From Caballeronia sordidicola (lineage in GTDB: Bacteria; Pseudomonadota; Gammaproteobacteria; Burkholderiales; Burkholderiaceae): a stretch of 64,000 nucleotides of DNA. The stretch's first letter is position 1. The number at the start of each line of letters is the position of its first letter. Where the stretch lies: assembly GCF_001544455.2 (NCBI RefSeq), contig NZ_FCOC02000023.1, positions 34,170-98,169 on the forward strand, in the 5' to 3' direction. The notes below the pieces were generated by a model. That model worked only from the letters and a program-made list of their open reading frames with translations, did no database searches and had not been told where the DNA came from. Below, piece by piece: positions 52,953-61,034 of this stretch. The translations under genes and the position numbers were made by a program.

Positions 52953-54764
52953 ATGGAACGCGATATTTTTAAAATGATGGAGGCTGCTATAGCGACGATG
53001 CAGTCTTACATCCAGCGAGGCTATGTACTCGCCAACGGCTTGAGCGGAGGGAAGGACAGTACGTGTGTAATGGTCTTGATGCTGGAGGCAATACGCCGGT
53101 CGGCGCATCTTTTCCCCGACAGACGCCATTACATAACGAGCGCCGACACCACTATTGAAAACCCGGTCATGCAAAACCATCTACATGCGGTGCTGGACGA
53201 AGTTGAAGCGTACGCAGAGGGTATCGGCTTGCCTATCGAGATACATTCGGTGAGGCCCTCCCTTGCCTCGCAGTTCGTTGTGTCGACGGTTGGGCGCGGG
53301 ACGCTCGTAAGAACGCCAGAGAATGGGGTTCGAGACGGTAAGCGAACGCGGGCTTGTGCCGACGATTGGAAGGTCCGACCACAAGGCCGGCTTCGAGCGA
53401 TGCTGGAACGTGGAGCTCAGGCAAGCGGTGTTCGGGAAATCATTTCGGTAATCGGAAATCGGCTGGACGAGAGCGCGTCGCGAAGCGCAGCAATGTTGGA
53501 CCGAAGCGAGCAAGCGGGCATCGCTACCCGTCAAGCTGCAGGCACGCTGTCGCTCAGTCCCATCAGGGATTGGACTGCGGATGACGTCTGGACAATGCTT
53601 GGCTGTCTGGCCGAGCCATCATCGTTGCCTTTCGAAAGTCCACTCGCGCCCGCAACAATTACCACGTTGTCCGAGATCTACCGCTCGGGCAACGGCGGCA
53701 CGTGCGGTGTCGTTCTTGGCGAAAGCGGGGCGCGTGCTGCATGCGGATCGCGCTTTGGCTGCGCTTTCTGTTGCGTGTCAGGCGATCGCGACAAGTCGAT
53801 GGAGTTCATGGTGCAGGAAACGGAGCACGCGCACCTTAGGCCACTTAACGACTTCCGCAATTATCTTCTTGCGATCCAGTGGGATTTTTCACGCCGCGAG
53901 CTCGTGGGCCGAACAATCAGCAAGGCCGGATTCACGCGCATCCAAGCTGACACTTACGGTTGGCAGGAGCGGGTGGCGATGCTGAGAATGCTGCTTTCGA
54001 TCGACGCAAACGAAAGGGACCGCGCGGAACGTCACTCTGGGGAGGTGGCCCAAGGTCGTCTCCCAGACGCCGATCACAACCGCAACCTGTGTGATCCTCA
54101 ATTCGAGTTTGTCACACCGCAGCAACTTGTCGCGATCGACTTCTTTCTTTCAATGCATCACTATGCGCCGCACGCGTTTCCAGCACTGGCAATTTGGCAT
54201 GACGTCAATGTGCTGGGAAGGCGATATTTGATTCCCGTTATTGAGCCTATGCAGAAGACTGGGGTCACGTTGCACGGCTGGTATCCGGTCGGTCAATATG
54301 ATCGGGATGCGCCTGCCGACGGCTTGAGGGATTACGATGCCGAGCAATGGAACCGCTATCTGCATCCGAATAGACCGGGACAGTATGCGCGAACGACGGG
54401 CGGGGAGCGAACCGTGTACTTTGAAGAGTCGGCGCAATTTGAAGTTGATGCCGAAGCCGCATGCGCGTTCGTGACATGTAGCTATGACACGGCCTTCATG
54501 CTCAATACCCAACACCATGATGCCATCGAGTCTGCGCGTTATTGGCTGAATGAGGGGGTGGTACGCCTGCCGGCCGGCATGGCGCAGCGGTACCAGGAGA
54601 TGGCCAAGCGTGGACAGTATTTCTCTCGACTCGCGCGACGAATGAACCTGACACCTCGTGAGCTCGACGATTACCTTGTGTCGCATGCGATTAGCGACGC
54701 GGCCCATACGGCCGAGTTGGCGGGCAGCATCGCTCAACCTGATCTATTCTCGATTGCAGCGTAA
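52953..54764 (+). CDS. PP-loop (PAPS reductase/DndC-like) family protein
   Basis: 603 residues. The PP-loop ATP-pyrophosphatase motif LANGLSGGKDSTCVMVLML lies near residue 30. Then come DTTIENPVMQNHLHAVLDEV (substrate/metal loop), VIGNRLDESASRSAAML, and a Cys cluster ACGSRFGCAFCCVSGDRDKS (Cys at ~263-274) as in DndC-type Fe-S proteins. The long C-terminal half (~300-600) has LDDYLVSHAI near its end and no family I know. DndC acts in DNA phosphorothioation; related proteins sit on plasmids with ParB-like partners. No dndA, B, D or E is near, so the role here is open: sulfur transfer, nucleotide modification or defence. Strong terminator downstream. Confidence 0.82.
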   Translation: MERDIFKMMEAAIATMQSYIQRGYVLANGLSGGKDSTCVMVLMLEAIRRSAHLFPDRRHYITSADTTIENPVMQNHLHAVLDEVEAYAEGIGLPIEIHSVRPSLASQFVVSTVGRGTLVRTPENGVRDGKRTRACADDWKVRPQGRLRAMLERGAQASGVREIISVIGNRLDESASRSAAMLDRSEQAGIATRQAAGTLSLSPIRDWTADDVWTMLGCLAEPSSLPFESPLAPATITTLSEIYRSGNGGTCGVVLGESGARAACGSRFGCAFCCVSGDRDKSMEFMVQETEHAHLRPLNDFRNYLLAIQWDFSRRELVGRTISKAGFTRIQADTYGWQERVAMLRMLLSIDANERDRAERHSGEVAQGRLPDADHNRNLCDPQFEFVTPQQLVAIDFFLSMHHYAPHAFPALAIWHDVNVLGRRYLIPVIEPMQKTGVTLHGWYPVGQYDRDAPADGLRDYDAEQWNRYLHPNRPGQYARTTGGERTVYFEESAQFEVDAEAACAFVTCSYDTAFMLNTQHHDAIESARYWLNEGVVRLPAGMAQRYQEMAKRGQYFSRLARRMNLTPRELDDYLVSHAISDAAHTAELAGSIAQPDLFSIAA

Positions 54765-54780
54765 ATCGGAGTAGTTGAAC

Positions 54781-54814
54781 AAATCCCGGGGCTTGCTGCC
54801 TCGGGATTTTTTTT
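54781..54814 (+). terminator. Rho-independent terminator after the PP-loop gene
   Basis: AAATCCCG and CGGGATTT form the stem, followed by a run of eight T. Placed 17 bases after the stop. Confidence 0.9.
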
Positions 54815-54932
54815 GTCTATCGAATCTCCGGGGCACGATCGCGGCCGCTCTCTGGCTGCTGCGCTTTTTGGACAGCCTTCTCTGCACAAGCGCTAGTAGA
54901 AGGGTAGAAGGTGATCATTCGCTTTTGCTTTT

Positions 54933-55842
54933 TCACGAGACCGCAACTGCGTTTCTTCCGAGAATTTGCATGAGCGTGCGGGCATTGCGCTGTCCCTGTC
55001 TTCGAAATTGTTTTTGAATACCACATGGGTACGGACGACAGTTTTCGAAATCTCGAGAATTTGCGATGCGAGCACGCCAAGTTCTTCTTCGTTGTAGTCG
55101 TAGTTAAAGCGTTCCGACGCGGCCGCCGCGCCTTTGATGTTCCACGTTTCATGATTTCGGCCATGGAGCCTGATAAGGGCGAGGTTGGGGTTCGTTGTCT
55201 CCCATATGGCGGGCACGGAGTTCGCAGCGGTGTTGGGTTCGTCCACGACGACGTTCACGAAGCCACGTGCTCGCTCCATCGCAAGGGTCGCCTCTCGTGC
55301 CTTCTCCGAAAACCATGATGTATGCCGGAATTCTGCAGCGAGCGTGAATCCCTCCAATACATCGGCGCAGTGCTCGACGTGCGCGCGCCCATCGTCGTTG
55401 TTCACCACCCATGGCGCAAACTGAAAATGGACTGCGCCGAGCTTGCCTGATCGCCGAAGCGGCTCAATCGCCTCGATGTACCGACGCCAAAGCTCGCGAA
55501 GGATCTCACCTGGCGTGTCCTTGTAGTACAAGTTTTTTTTGTCACTGGCCGGAAGCGCTGCCTGTATGTCCTTGGGCAGTTTTGTCCGGTTTGTCTGGTG
55601 ACCGGTGAAAAGCCGGAATGCTTTGATGTTGAACGTGAAATGATCCGGCGTGCGCTCACCCAAATAACCGAATTCGATCCACTGGGCATCGCATAGTAGC
55701 TGGAGTCCACCTCAACCAGGGGGAACTGCGAAGCGTAAAACCGCAGCCGCGCTTCAGCGCTCGTGCAGCCTGGCGGATAGAAACGTTTGCTCGCGATCAG
55801 CGTAGGGTCAGTCCAAGAAGCGGTTCCAACAGCGATGGTCAT
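54933..55842 (-). pseudogene. DUF72 protein with two frameshifts
   Basis: The gene starts at ATG 55842 (MTIAVGTASWTDPTLIASKR, then FPLVEVDSSYYAMPS). At ~55685 the family sequence jumps frame to QWIEFGYLGERTPDHFTFNI and runs through TLAAEFRHTSWFSEKAREAT and ALIRLHGRNHETWNIKG to VVFKNNFED. At ~54995 it jumps again: DQGQRNARTLMQILGRNAVA to a TGA at 54933-54935. Three frames together spell a complete DUF72 protein (TIM-barrel fold, unknown function). Two separate indels make a single sequencing error unlikely. Confidence 0.85.
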
Positions 55843-55996
55843 CGGAGTTCTCCGGTCGAGGTGGCATTTTACGCCGGCGGTAGGCATACGACCTCTCGGC
55901 GCAGCAGCGGGGATCTGATGCAGGGAAGTCCAGTTTGGCGCGATTTTGCCGTACTAAAAGAGCGAGCGCGCTATTTGGCGCTTGCATTTATTGTCA

Positions 55997-56014
55997 CCTT
56001 ACCATAAAGTAAGG
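55997..56014. promoter_or_regulatory. Operator-like inverted repeat before the VapB gene
   Basis: CCTTAC-CATAAA-GTAAGG, perfect 6-bp arms, 18 bases before the start of the antitoxin gene and followed by GGAGGG. Toxin-antitoxin pairs repress their own promoters at such sites. Confidence 0.65.
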
Positions 56015-56031
56015 AATATTGGAGGGCGACT

Positions 56032-56277
56032 ATGACAGCGGCAACTATCACATCGAAGGGCCAGGTAACGATCCCGGTGGACGTACGCAACCAACTTGGA
56101 TTGGAGTCGGGCGACCGAATCGAATTCAGCTTCAATGAGGTCACGGGCCGGTATGAGGTTTATCCAGCGACGCGCTCGCTTGCGTCGCTCAAAGGCATCG
56201 TGAAGAAGCCCGCTAATCCCGTGTCGATTGAGGACATGAACCGGGCCATCGCCGAGCAGGGAGCATCACCGCGATGA
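56032..56277 (+). CDS. vapB: AbrB/MazE-type antitoxin
   Basis: 81 residues. MTAATITSKGQVTIPVDVRN and QLGLESGDRIEFSFNEVTGR are a swapped-hairpin AbrB domain that binds DNA. The C-terminal tail (KKPANPVSIEDMNRAIAEQG) would wrap the toxin. GGAGGG lies 6 bases upstream. Overlaps the toxin gene by four bases. Confidence 0.9.
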   Translation: MTAATITSKGQVTIPVDVRNQLGLESGDRIEFSFNEVTGRYEVYPATRSLASLKGIVKKPANPVSIEDMNRAIAEQGASPR

Positions 56278-56672
56278 TCGGTCTGGATACAAATGTTTTG
56301 GTCCGGTACCTCGCCGAGGACGATGCCGTGCAATCGAAGAAGGCGACAGCCCTGATGGCGTCGCTTACGGCCGAGGAGCCAGGGTACGTTTCGCAGGTTG
56401 CATTGGTCGAGGTCGTGTGGGTGCTCGGGCGCTGCTACGGCGTCGAGCGTGAGCAGATGAAGGACATTATTGATTCGATGATCGGCACCAAGGAACTGGT
56501 CGTTGAAGGTGCAGACACGGTGCGAAAAGCACTTCGCGTTTTCGGTGCATCGGCGAAGGCGGATTTCGCGGACTGCCTGATCGAGCGGTCGGGGCACGTC
56601 GCCGAATGCGAGTACACGGCGACTTTCGACGTGATGGCTTCGAAGGTCGCCGGGATGCGTTTGATTGCGTAA
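56274..56672 (+). CDS. vapC: PIN-domain toxin (VapC type)
   Basis: 132 residues. The acidic active site is in MIGLDTNVLVRYLAEDDAVQ (Asp), VALVEVVWVLGR (Glu), and ASAKADFADCLIERSG (Asp). PIN toxins are Mg-dependent RNases that cut tRNA or rRNA. It forms a pair with the overlapping AbrB-type antitoxin. Intact. Confidence 0.9.
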   Translation: MIGLDTNVLVRYLAEDDAVQSKKATALMASLTAEEPGYVSQVALVEVVWVLGRCYGVEREQMKDIIDSMIGTKELVVEGADTVRKALRVFGASAKADFADCLIERSGHVAECEYTATFDVMASKVAGMRLIA

Positions 56673-56706
56673 TCACGGGGTGGGCCGATAACGGAAAACA
56701 ACGGCA

Positions 56707-57057
56707 ATGGCAGAAGAATCGAAAGACTTCGAGGTTGAGACGGTTGCTCATTCGGTGAGTGAGCTGGAGCGTCTGATAGCGAAAGGGGACGCGACGATCG
56801 TGCTTGATTTGCCGCGCAATACATCGATAACGGCCGCGTTGTGGGGTGAACTAGTCGAAAGGGGTCTTAAAAACAACGCGAGCGTAAAAATGGCGAGGCC
56901 GATCCCGGATGACGTTTGCCCGAAATGCGGTGCTCACATGAGCGCAGGAAAAGCAATGATGGACCCGGTAAGTGATGACTTTTCTGACGCGCTTCCGTCG
57001 AACGCGAATCTCGTGGATTGCATAAAGTGTCATGAATGCGGCTACAGCGAAACATAA
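56707..57057 (+). CDS. Small zinc-ribbon protein of unknown function
   Basis: 116 residues. N-terminal acidic helical part (MAEESKDFEVETVAHSVSEL), then PDDVCPKCGAHMSAGKAMMD and NLVDCIKCHECGYSET, giving four CxxC Cys for one zinc ribbon. It follows the toxin gene after 34 bases and may be co-transcribed. Plasmid-type hypothetical; no family recognised. Confidence 0.7.
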   Translation: MAEESKDFEVETVAHSVSELERLIAKGDATIVLDLPRNTSITAALWGELVERGLKNNASVKMARPIPDDVCPKCGAHMSAGKAMMDPVSDDFSDALPSNANLVDCIKCHECGYSET

Positions 57058-57201
57058 GCTAAACATCCATAGGAAAACATCCACCCCTAATTATCTATAG
57101 AGGAAAAGGTTCATGAGTCTTCAAACCGATATGGATGCCCTGCGGCCAGCACCGGGCACCTGAGACCACGGAAAAACGCTCGCGGCGGTCGTGCGGGGCA
57201 C

Positions 57202-57285
57202 ATGGGGATAGTCTTGTACTTGGCAGGTTTGATAGCGATAAACGCGGTGGCTTTGGTGATTTGCGAAGCACTGTCTACACGTTGA
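57202..57285 (+). CDS. Possible 27-residue membrane peptide or gene remnant
   Basis: The frame MGIVLYLAGLIAINAVALVI ends CEALSTR. One membrane helix. The same frame is open upstream with a basic stretch (RPRKNARGGRAGH) and no start, so it may be the 3' part of a decayed single-span protein. No ribosome binding site. Confidence 0.3.
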   Translation: MGIVLYLAGLIAINAVALVICEALSTR

Positions 57286-57331
57286 ATGCAACCATGACTG
57301 ACAACGTAGGAAAACAGAGGAAATGAGGAAC

Positions 57332-58447
57332 TAGTCCACTGCGTCATTGACTTGGCACCCCGTCTATGTTCGGATTTAGGTCATGGGAAAAATGAATTTG
57401 ACCGATACCGAACGTGCGCAACTGCTTTGGGCGGCACGCAGCCGAACGGTGCGCGCAGCAGACGTGCGCCGTGCAAAATTGATCTTGATGCTCGAGGACG
57501 GTGAATCGCGCGACGGGATCATGAGCGCACTGGGCTGCGACTCGCGTTTCATCGCACGCTGGTCGGGGGGCTTCCTCAACGAGCGACTGGCCGGCATGTA
57601 CGCTCGCCATCCCGGGCGCGCGCCTGTGCAGCCGCCTGCCAAGTTGGAAGCGCGTGTACTCAGCCGCACCCTCAAGCACAAACCCGCCGACGGTTCGACA
57701 CACTGGAGCAGCTACAAGCTCGCATCAGAGCTGGGCGATGTGTCGGTCTCAGCCGTGCAGCGCATCTGGCGTAAGCACGGCATCAAGCCGCAGCGCTTGG
57801 AGCGGCACATGGTCTCCAACGATCCGGACTTCGAGACCAAAGCAGCCGACGTGATCGGGCTATATCTGAACCCGCCGGCGCACGCGGCGGTGTTCTGCGT
57901 AGATGAGAAAACCGCGATCCAGGCACTTGAGCGCCGCGACCGGATGCTGCCTTTGTCGCCGGGACGTGCCGAAAGCCACGGCTTCGAGTACAAACGCAAC
58001 GGTACTCTTAGTCTGTTCGCGGCATTTAATACTGCTACCGGCGAGGTGGTGGGCAAGACCGCGCTGCGCCACACCAGCGAACAGTTTGTGGCCTTCCTGA
58101 CTGATGTCGTCGCCAGCCAGCCCAAACGTCGGGAAATCCACGTGATCTGCGATAACGTGAGCAGCCACAAGACGCAGCGGGTAGCCGACTTTCTCACCGC
58201 GCACCGCAACGTGCGTTTGCACTTCACACCGACCTACTCGTCGTGGCTTAACCAGGTGGAAAACTGGTTCTCACGCATTCAGCGTGATGTGATCGCCCAC
58301 GGCGTCTTCACTTCGGTGAAGGACCTGGATCGAAAACTGATGCGTTATATCCGCGAGCACAACCAAAACCCGAAACCAATCAAGTGGAAATATGACGATC
58401 CTTCCCGTCGGATTCGCCCGGTGCCAAATCAATGACGCAGTGGACTA
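57332..58447 (+). mobile_element. IS630-type insertion sequence
   Basis: Inverted ends GTCCACTGCGTCATTGA(C/T)TTGGCACC at 57334 and, inverted, up to 58445, with one mismatch over 25 bases. Both are flanked by TA (57332-57333 and 58446-58447), the target duplication of IS630/Tc1-type elements. It contains a single transposase gene and appears intact. It separates a GAGGAAC ribosome-binding-like site from the exported-protein gene at 58451. Confidence 0.9.
57383..58435 (+). CDS. IS630-family transposase
   Basis: 350 residues: an N-terminal helix-turn-helix (ESRDGIMSALGCDSRFIARW), a linker of winged-helix type, then a DDE domain with AAVFCVDEKTAIQALERRD (Asp), IHVICDNVSSHKT (Asp) and PTYSSWLNQVENWFSRIQRD (Glu). 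Complete length for the family, catalytic residues all present. Its stop lies 10 bases before the right end of the element. Confidence 0.93.
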   Translation: MGKMNLTDTERAQLLWAARSRTVRAADVRRAKLILMLEDGESRDGIMSALGCDSRFIARWSGGFLNERLAGMYARHPGRAPVQPPAKLEARVLSRTLKHKPADGSTHWSSYKLASELGDVSVSAVQRIWRKHGIKPQRLERHMVSNDPDFETKAADVIGLYLNPPAHAAVFCVDEKTAIQALERRDRMLPLSPGRAESHGFEYKRNGTLSLFAAFNTATGEVVGKTALRHTSEQFVAFLTDVVASQPKRREIHVICDNVSSHKTQRVADFLTAHRNVRLHFTPTYSSWLNQVENWFSRIQRDVIAHGVFTSVKDLDRKLMRYIREHNQNPKPIKWKYDDPSRRIRPVPNQ

Positions 58448-58450
58448 GCG

Positions 58451-58795
58451 ATGTTGATGGCACTTTGGGCGCTAATCGGTCTTGCACCGGCCCAGGCGAG
58501 CCATGATCCGTGTTTGGGACCGGCGTGGGCCATGTCTGCGAAGGACGCCGTTTCGTGCGACTTCGCTGATGCTTCCAAGGCGGCGACACACGGCGCGGGG
58601 AATTTCACTGGCCGACGCACGAAAACCGCTTTCATCATCACTCCCGCGTCTCCGCGTACCGGCATGGCCCTGGTGATAAGTGATCGCATCGTATCGCCCG
58701 AGTACGCGCCCGAGTACGCCCGTGAGATCGGTGCATATGGCGGCTGGATCAACGAGTCATGGCGGGTCAGGCAGATGTTCTGCGACGTGCTATGA
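58451..58795 (+). CDS. Small exported protein of unknown function
   Basis: 114 residues with a short signal peptide (MLMALWALIGLAPAQA, cut before SHDPC). The mature part has four Cys-containing segments (HDPCLGPAWAMSAKDAVSCD, MFCDVL) and TAFIITPASPRTGMALVISD. The IS630 element ends 4 bases before its ATG; the native GAGGAAC site is now 1.1 kb away. It may still be read from the element's outward edge, but is likely weakened. Confidence 0.55.
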   Translation: MLMALWALIGLAPAQASHDPCLGPAWAMSAKDAVSCDFADASKAATHGAGNFTGRRTKTAFIITPASPRTGMALVISDRIVSPEYAPEYAREIGAYGGWINESWRVRQMFCDVL

Positions 58796-58911
58796 GGCCC
58801 GCGCATGAGGTATGTCCCTGAACGCGAGGCTTAACAACACATGACTGGAGAAAAGTCGCTTCCCTGCCTATAAACCGGACACATCGCTTGCGCAGAACCG
58901 TCAAAAGATAT

Positions 58912-58927
58912 ATGATATGTATATCAT
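58912..58927. promoter_or_regulatory. Operator-like palindrome before the second VapB gene
   Basis: ATGATATGTATATCAT, perfect 7-bp arms around GT, ending 16 bases before the start. Embedded in an AT-rich promoter-like stretch. Likely the self-repression site of the pair. Confidence 0.65.
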
Positions 58928-58942
58928 GAAACGGAGGTGTAT

Positions 58943-59161
58943 ATGAGTCGTATCCTGGTTGACCTGCCCGAGTCGCAGGTTGACGACCTCGCGGTGATTG
59001 TGGAGGCCGAACAGCGGCCCCGCGCGGCCGTCATCCGCGATGCCATTGAGGCGTATATCTCGCAGCGCAAGCGCGCGCTCGGAACCGACGTATTTGGGCT
59101 GTGGAAAAGCCGGAAGACGGATGGCCTCGCGTACCAGCAGGAGCTTCGTTCCGAATGGTGA
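58943..59161 (+). CDS. Ribbon-helix-helix antitoxin
   Basis: 72 residues from ATG 58943 (GGAGG upstream). MSRILVDLPESQVDDLAVIV then EAEQRPRAAVIRDAIEAYIS is a CopG-type ribbon-helix-helix domain. The C-terminal tail (KSRKTDGLAYQQELRSEW) is the toxin-binding part. Overlaps the PIN toxin gene. Confidence 0.88.
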   Translation: MSRILVDLPESQVDDLAVIVEAEQRPRAAVIRDAIEAYISQRKRALGTDVFGLWKSRKTDGLAYQQELRSEW

Positions 59162-59520
59162 AGGCGCTCTTCGATACGAACATCCTCATTGACTATCTCA
59201 ACGGGGTCGGCGCAGCCAAGAAAGAACTGGCGCGCTATGAGTATCGCGCGATCAGCGCGATCACCTGGATGGAAGTGCTGGTCGGAGCATCCGGCGAGGA
59301 GGACGCCGCGATCCGCGCATGGCTCGATACATTCGATGTCGTTGCAGTAGACAGTGCGATCGCCAATCGCGCCGTCGAGATTCGCAAGGCTAAAAAGATT
59401 CGTCTGCCCGATGCCATCGTGTGGGCATCAGCACAGGTTCACTCGCTGTTGCTTGTTTCGCGAAATACGAAGGACTTTCCAGCAGACGAGCCGGGCATCC
59501 GCGTGCCATACAAAATTTAG
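59155..59520 (+). CDS. vapC: PIN-domain toxin (VapC type), second pair
   Basis: About 121 residues from ATG 59155, or GTG 59158, overlapping the antitoxin stop. MVKALFDTNILIDYLNGVGA (Asp), AISAITWMEVLVGASGEED (Glu), and KIRLPDAIVWASAQVHSLLL (Asp) give the full acidic site, with LVSRNTKDFPADEPGIRVPY at the end. Probable tRNA-cutting RNase held by the ribbon-helix-helix antitoxin. Confidence 0.9.
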   Translation: MVKALFDTNILIDYLNGVGAAKKELARYEYRAISAITWMEVLVGASGEEDAAIRAWLDTFDVVAVDSAIANRAVEIRKAKKIRLPDAIVWASAQVHSLLLVSRNTKDFPADEPGIRVPYKI

Positions 59521-59528
59521 GAAACGTG

Positions 59529-59945
59529 ATGCAAATCACACTCGATGCTGCAAAAACGATCTATCGCAAAGCGATCGACCCGTGCGCGGGTGAGGTCGAA
59601 GGCGCGGCGTGGTAGGATGAAGTCGCAAACGAAGTTCGCGACGTGGTTGCTGTACGCTCGCTGAACGATGCGGCCGCTGTCATCGACTTGTGGCATCACG
59701 GCTGGGAGACGGTCTCTGACACTTCACGTAATGCGGCGAGACGAATCGCCAAGCGGCGCGTGTGTTGGGCATCAAGGCATAGGAAAACTAAAACAGACGA
59801 AGAGCGTAGCGCCCTCGTGGCGGAAAAAGTCGGCAAGCTCCGAAAGGATCTAGGCGTGGTGTCGTCGTTTTTCTATCGCGCCCGGAGCGGCCAAGGTTCC
59901 CGTAGCCTACTTGTTGATAGGCGAGACGACGGGCGACATAGATGA
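59529..59945 (+). pseudogene. Gene with in-frame amber stop
   Basis: The frame starts MQITLDAAKTIYRKAIDPCA at 59529 and reaches EGAAW, then TAG (59613-59615). It continues unbroken in the same frame with DEVANEVRDVVAVRSLNDAA, AVIDLWHHGWETVSDTSRNA and a basic C-terminal part to 59945. The continuity of protein-like sequence on both sides of one stop suggests a nonsense mutation; a re-start at GTG 59643 is the alternative. Family not recognised. Confidence 0.5.
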
Positions 59946-60444
59946 AGCGCGCAGCGATAAACGCCTTTGAGACTGCACCGGAAAGGGTGAGCGCCGCACT
60001 CCGTACGGAAGCGCGGCACTATACAACTTTATTTTTGCCACTATACGACTTTATTTTTACTCATCACTTTCTACTGATGTTGCTTGCGATGTAGGCCTTC
60101 ACGGACACCCGGAACGACCGTCGCGACCCAATGTCGTGGTTGAGGCACCGGAACGCGTCGCGCTGGGAGTTCATCAGGCGCTGAGCCCTAGACACGGCGA
60201 CGGACGGCGATAACACACACGCGCCCGCCCACGATGGAAGTGCCGCATCGGACTACTCTTGCCCCGAACGCAAAGTGGTCAAGCGGTGCGTAATCAGCTC
60301 CGGGAGAAGCTGAGCATGCATTGAGCGATAATTCAGGCTTCAGGTGGGATGAACTGCTACGCACACAAGGTCATCGCGCGGGGTGTCAGTTACTGCGGGC
60401 TATGGCTTAGAAACGGGCGACAATCGCGAAGGGAGCATTCAGAA
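59946..60444. other. Non-coding or decayed region with the tandem repeats
   Basis: About 500 bases. On the minus strand, 60066-60250 contains an open frame without a start (SRAQRLMNSQRDAFRCLNHD, then VKAYIASNISRK to a TGA) that may be the end of a decayed gene. No other support. Confidence 0.35.
60017..60060. repeat. Two tandem 22-bp repeats
   Basis: CACTATACAACTTTATTTTT and CACTATACGACTTTATTTTT, period 22, one mismatch in the first 20 bases. AT-rich in a GC-rich background. They resemble iterons or a partition-type site, but only two units are present. Confidence 0.6.
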
Positions 60445-60579
60445 ATGAGCAAAGTCGGACGTTGGTTAGCGTTTTTGTCGGTGATCAGTCTGTTGATTTC
60501 GTTGACGGGTTGCAACACGATCGCTGGGGTGGGTGAGGACATATCCGGCTCTGCGAGGGCTGTTCAGCACTCGCTGTAG
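60445..60579 (+). CDS. Entericidin A/B-like small lipoprotein
   Basis: 44 residues from ATG 60445 (GGGAG upstream); a longer frame to 60349 is not needed. MSKVGRWLAFLSVISLLISL then lipobox LTGC, then NTIAGVGEDISGSARAVQHS, the entericidin pattern (N-T-x-x-G-x-G-x-D-I). Small outer-membrane lipoproteins, in E. coli linked to stress and cell lysis control. Common in Burkholderia. Confidence 0.85.
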   Translation: MSKVGRWLAFLSVISLLISLTGCNTIAGVGEDISGSARAVQHSL

Positions 60580-60623
60580 GTCTGCGCAGTGGTTGTAAAA
60601 TACGCATTGGAAAAGGATTTCAA

Positions 60624-60923
60624 TTGAACTACAAAGAATTGTTGGCTCAAGCTGCGGAACTCGATCGTCAGATTGCTGCGGCTCGAGAGACCGAAGCAGC
60701 GGCCGCATTGGCGGAGATTAAAACTAAGATCGCCGATTTTGGCTTTACTGTTGAGGACGTATTCTCCGCGAAAAAGACGCGCAAACTGCGCGAACTAAGC
60801 GGCCCCAGATATCGCGATCCTGACACCGGAGCAACCTGGTCGGGCATGGGGCGGGAACCTTTGTGGATCAAAGGCAAGGATCGAGAGGCTTTCTCGATAA
60901 TGGGAAACCTCTTCGACGCTTAA
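60624..60923 (+). CDS. H-NS-like nucleoid protein
   Basis: 99 residues from a TTG start at 60624 (AAAAGGA upstream). The N-terminal coiled coil (MNYKELLAQAAELDRQIAAA) carries the oligomerisation part, then a linker (FSAKKTRKL), and the C-terminal DNA-binding motif YRDPDTGATWSGMGREPLWI (the H-NS 'TWTGxGRxPxW' core). Plasmid- and island-borne H-NS proteins silence horizontally acquired DNA. Terminator immediately after. Confidence 0.9.
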   Translation: MNYKELLAQAAELDRQIAAARETEAAAALAEIKTKIADFGFTVEDVFSAKKTRKLRELSGPRYRDPDTGATWSGMGREPLWIKGKDREAFSIMGNLFDA

Positions 60924-60930
60924 CGCATTT

Positions 60931-60956
60931 AAAGGCCGCGCTCCTGCGGCCTTTTG
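60931..60956 (+). terminator. Rho-independent terminator after the H-NS-like gene
   Basis: Stem AAAGGCCGC / GCGGCCTTT with a short loop, then TTG. Eight bases after the stop. Confidence 0.8.
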
Positions 60957-61034
60957 TACGTTTGTAGGTAATTCGCTTAGTAGGTCGGGCTTGCGGAAGT
61001 AACGCGCACGAGTCGCGAGCCGAGGTTGACCATC

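Noticed and set aside
58926..58946. Six-codon upstream frame (MKRRCI) overlapping the antitoxin start
   Set aside because: Too short to judge; it contains the antitoxin's own ribosome binding site and is probably chance.
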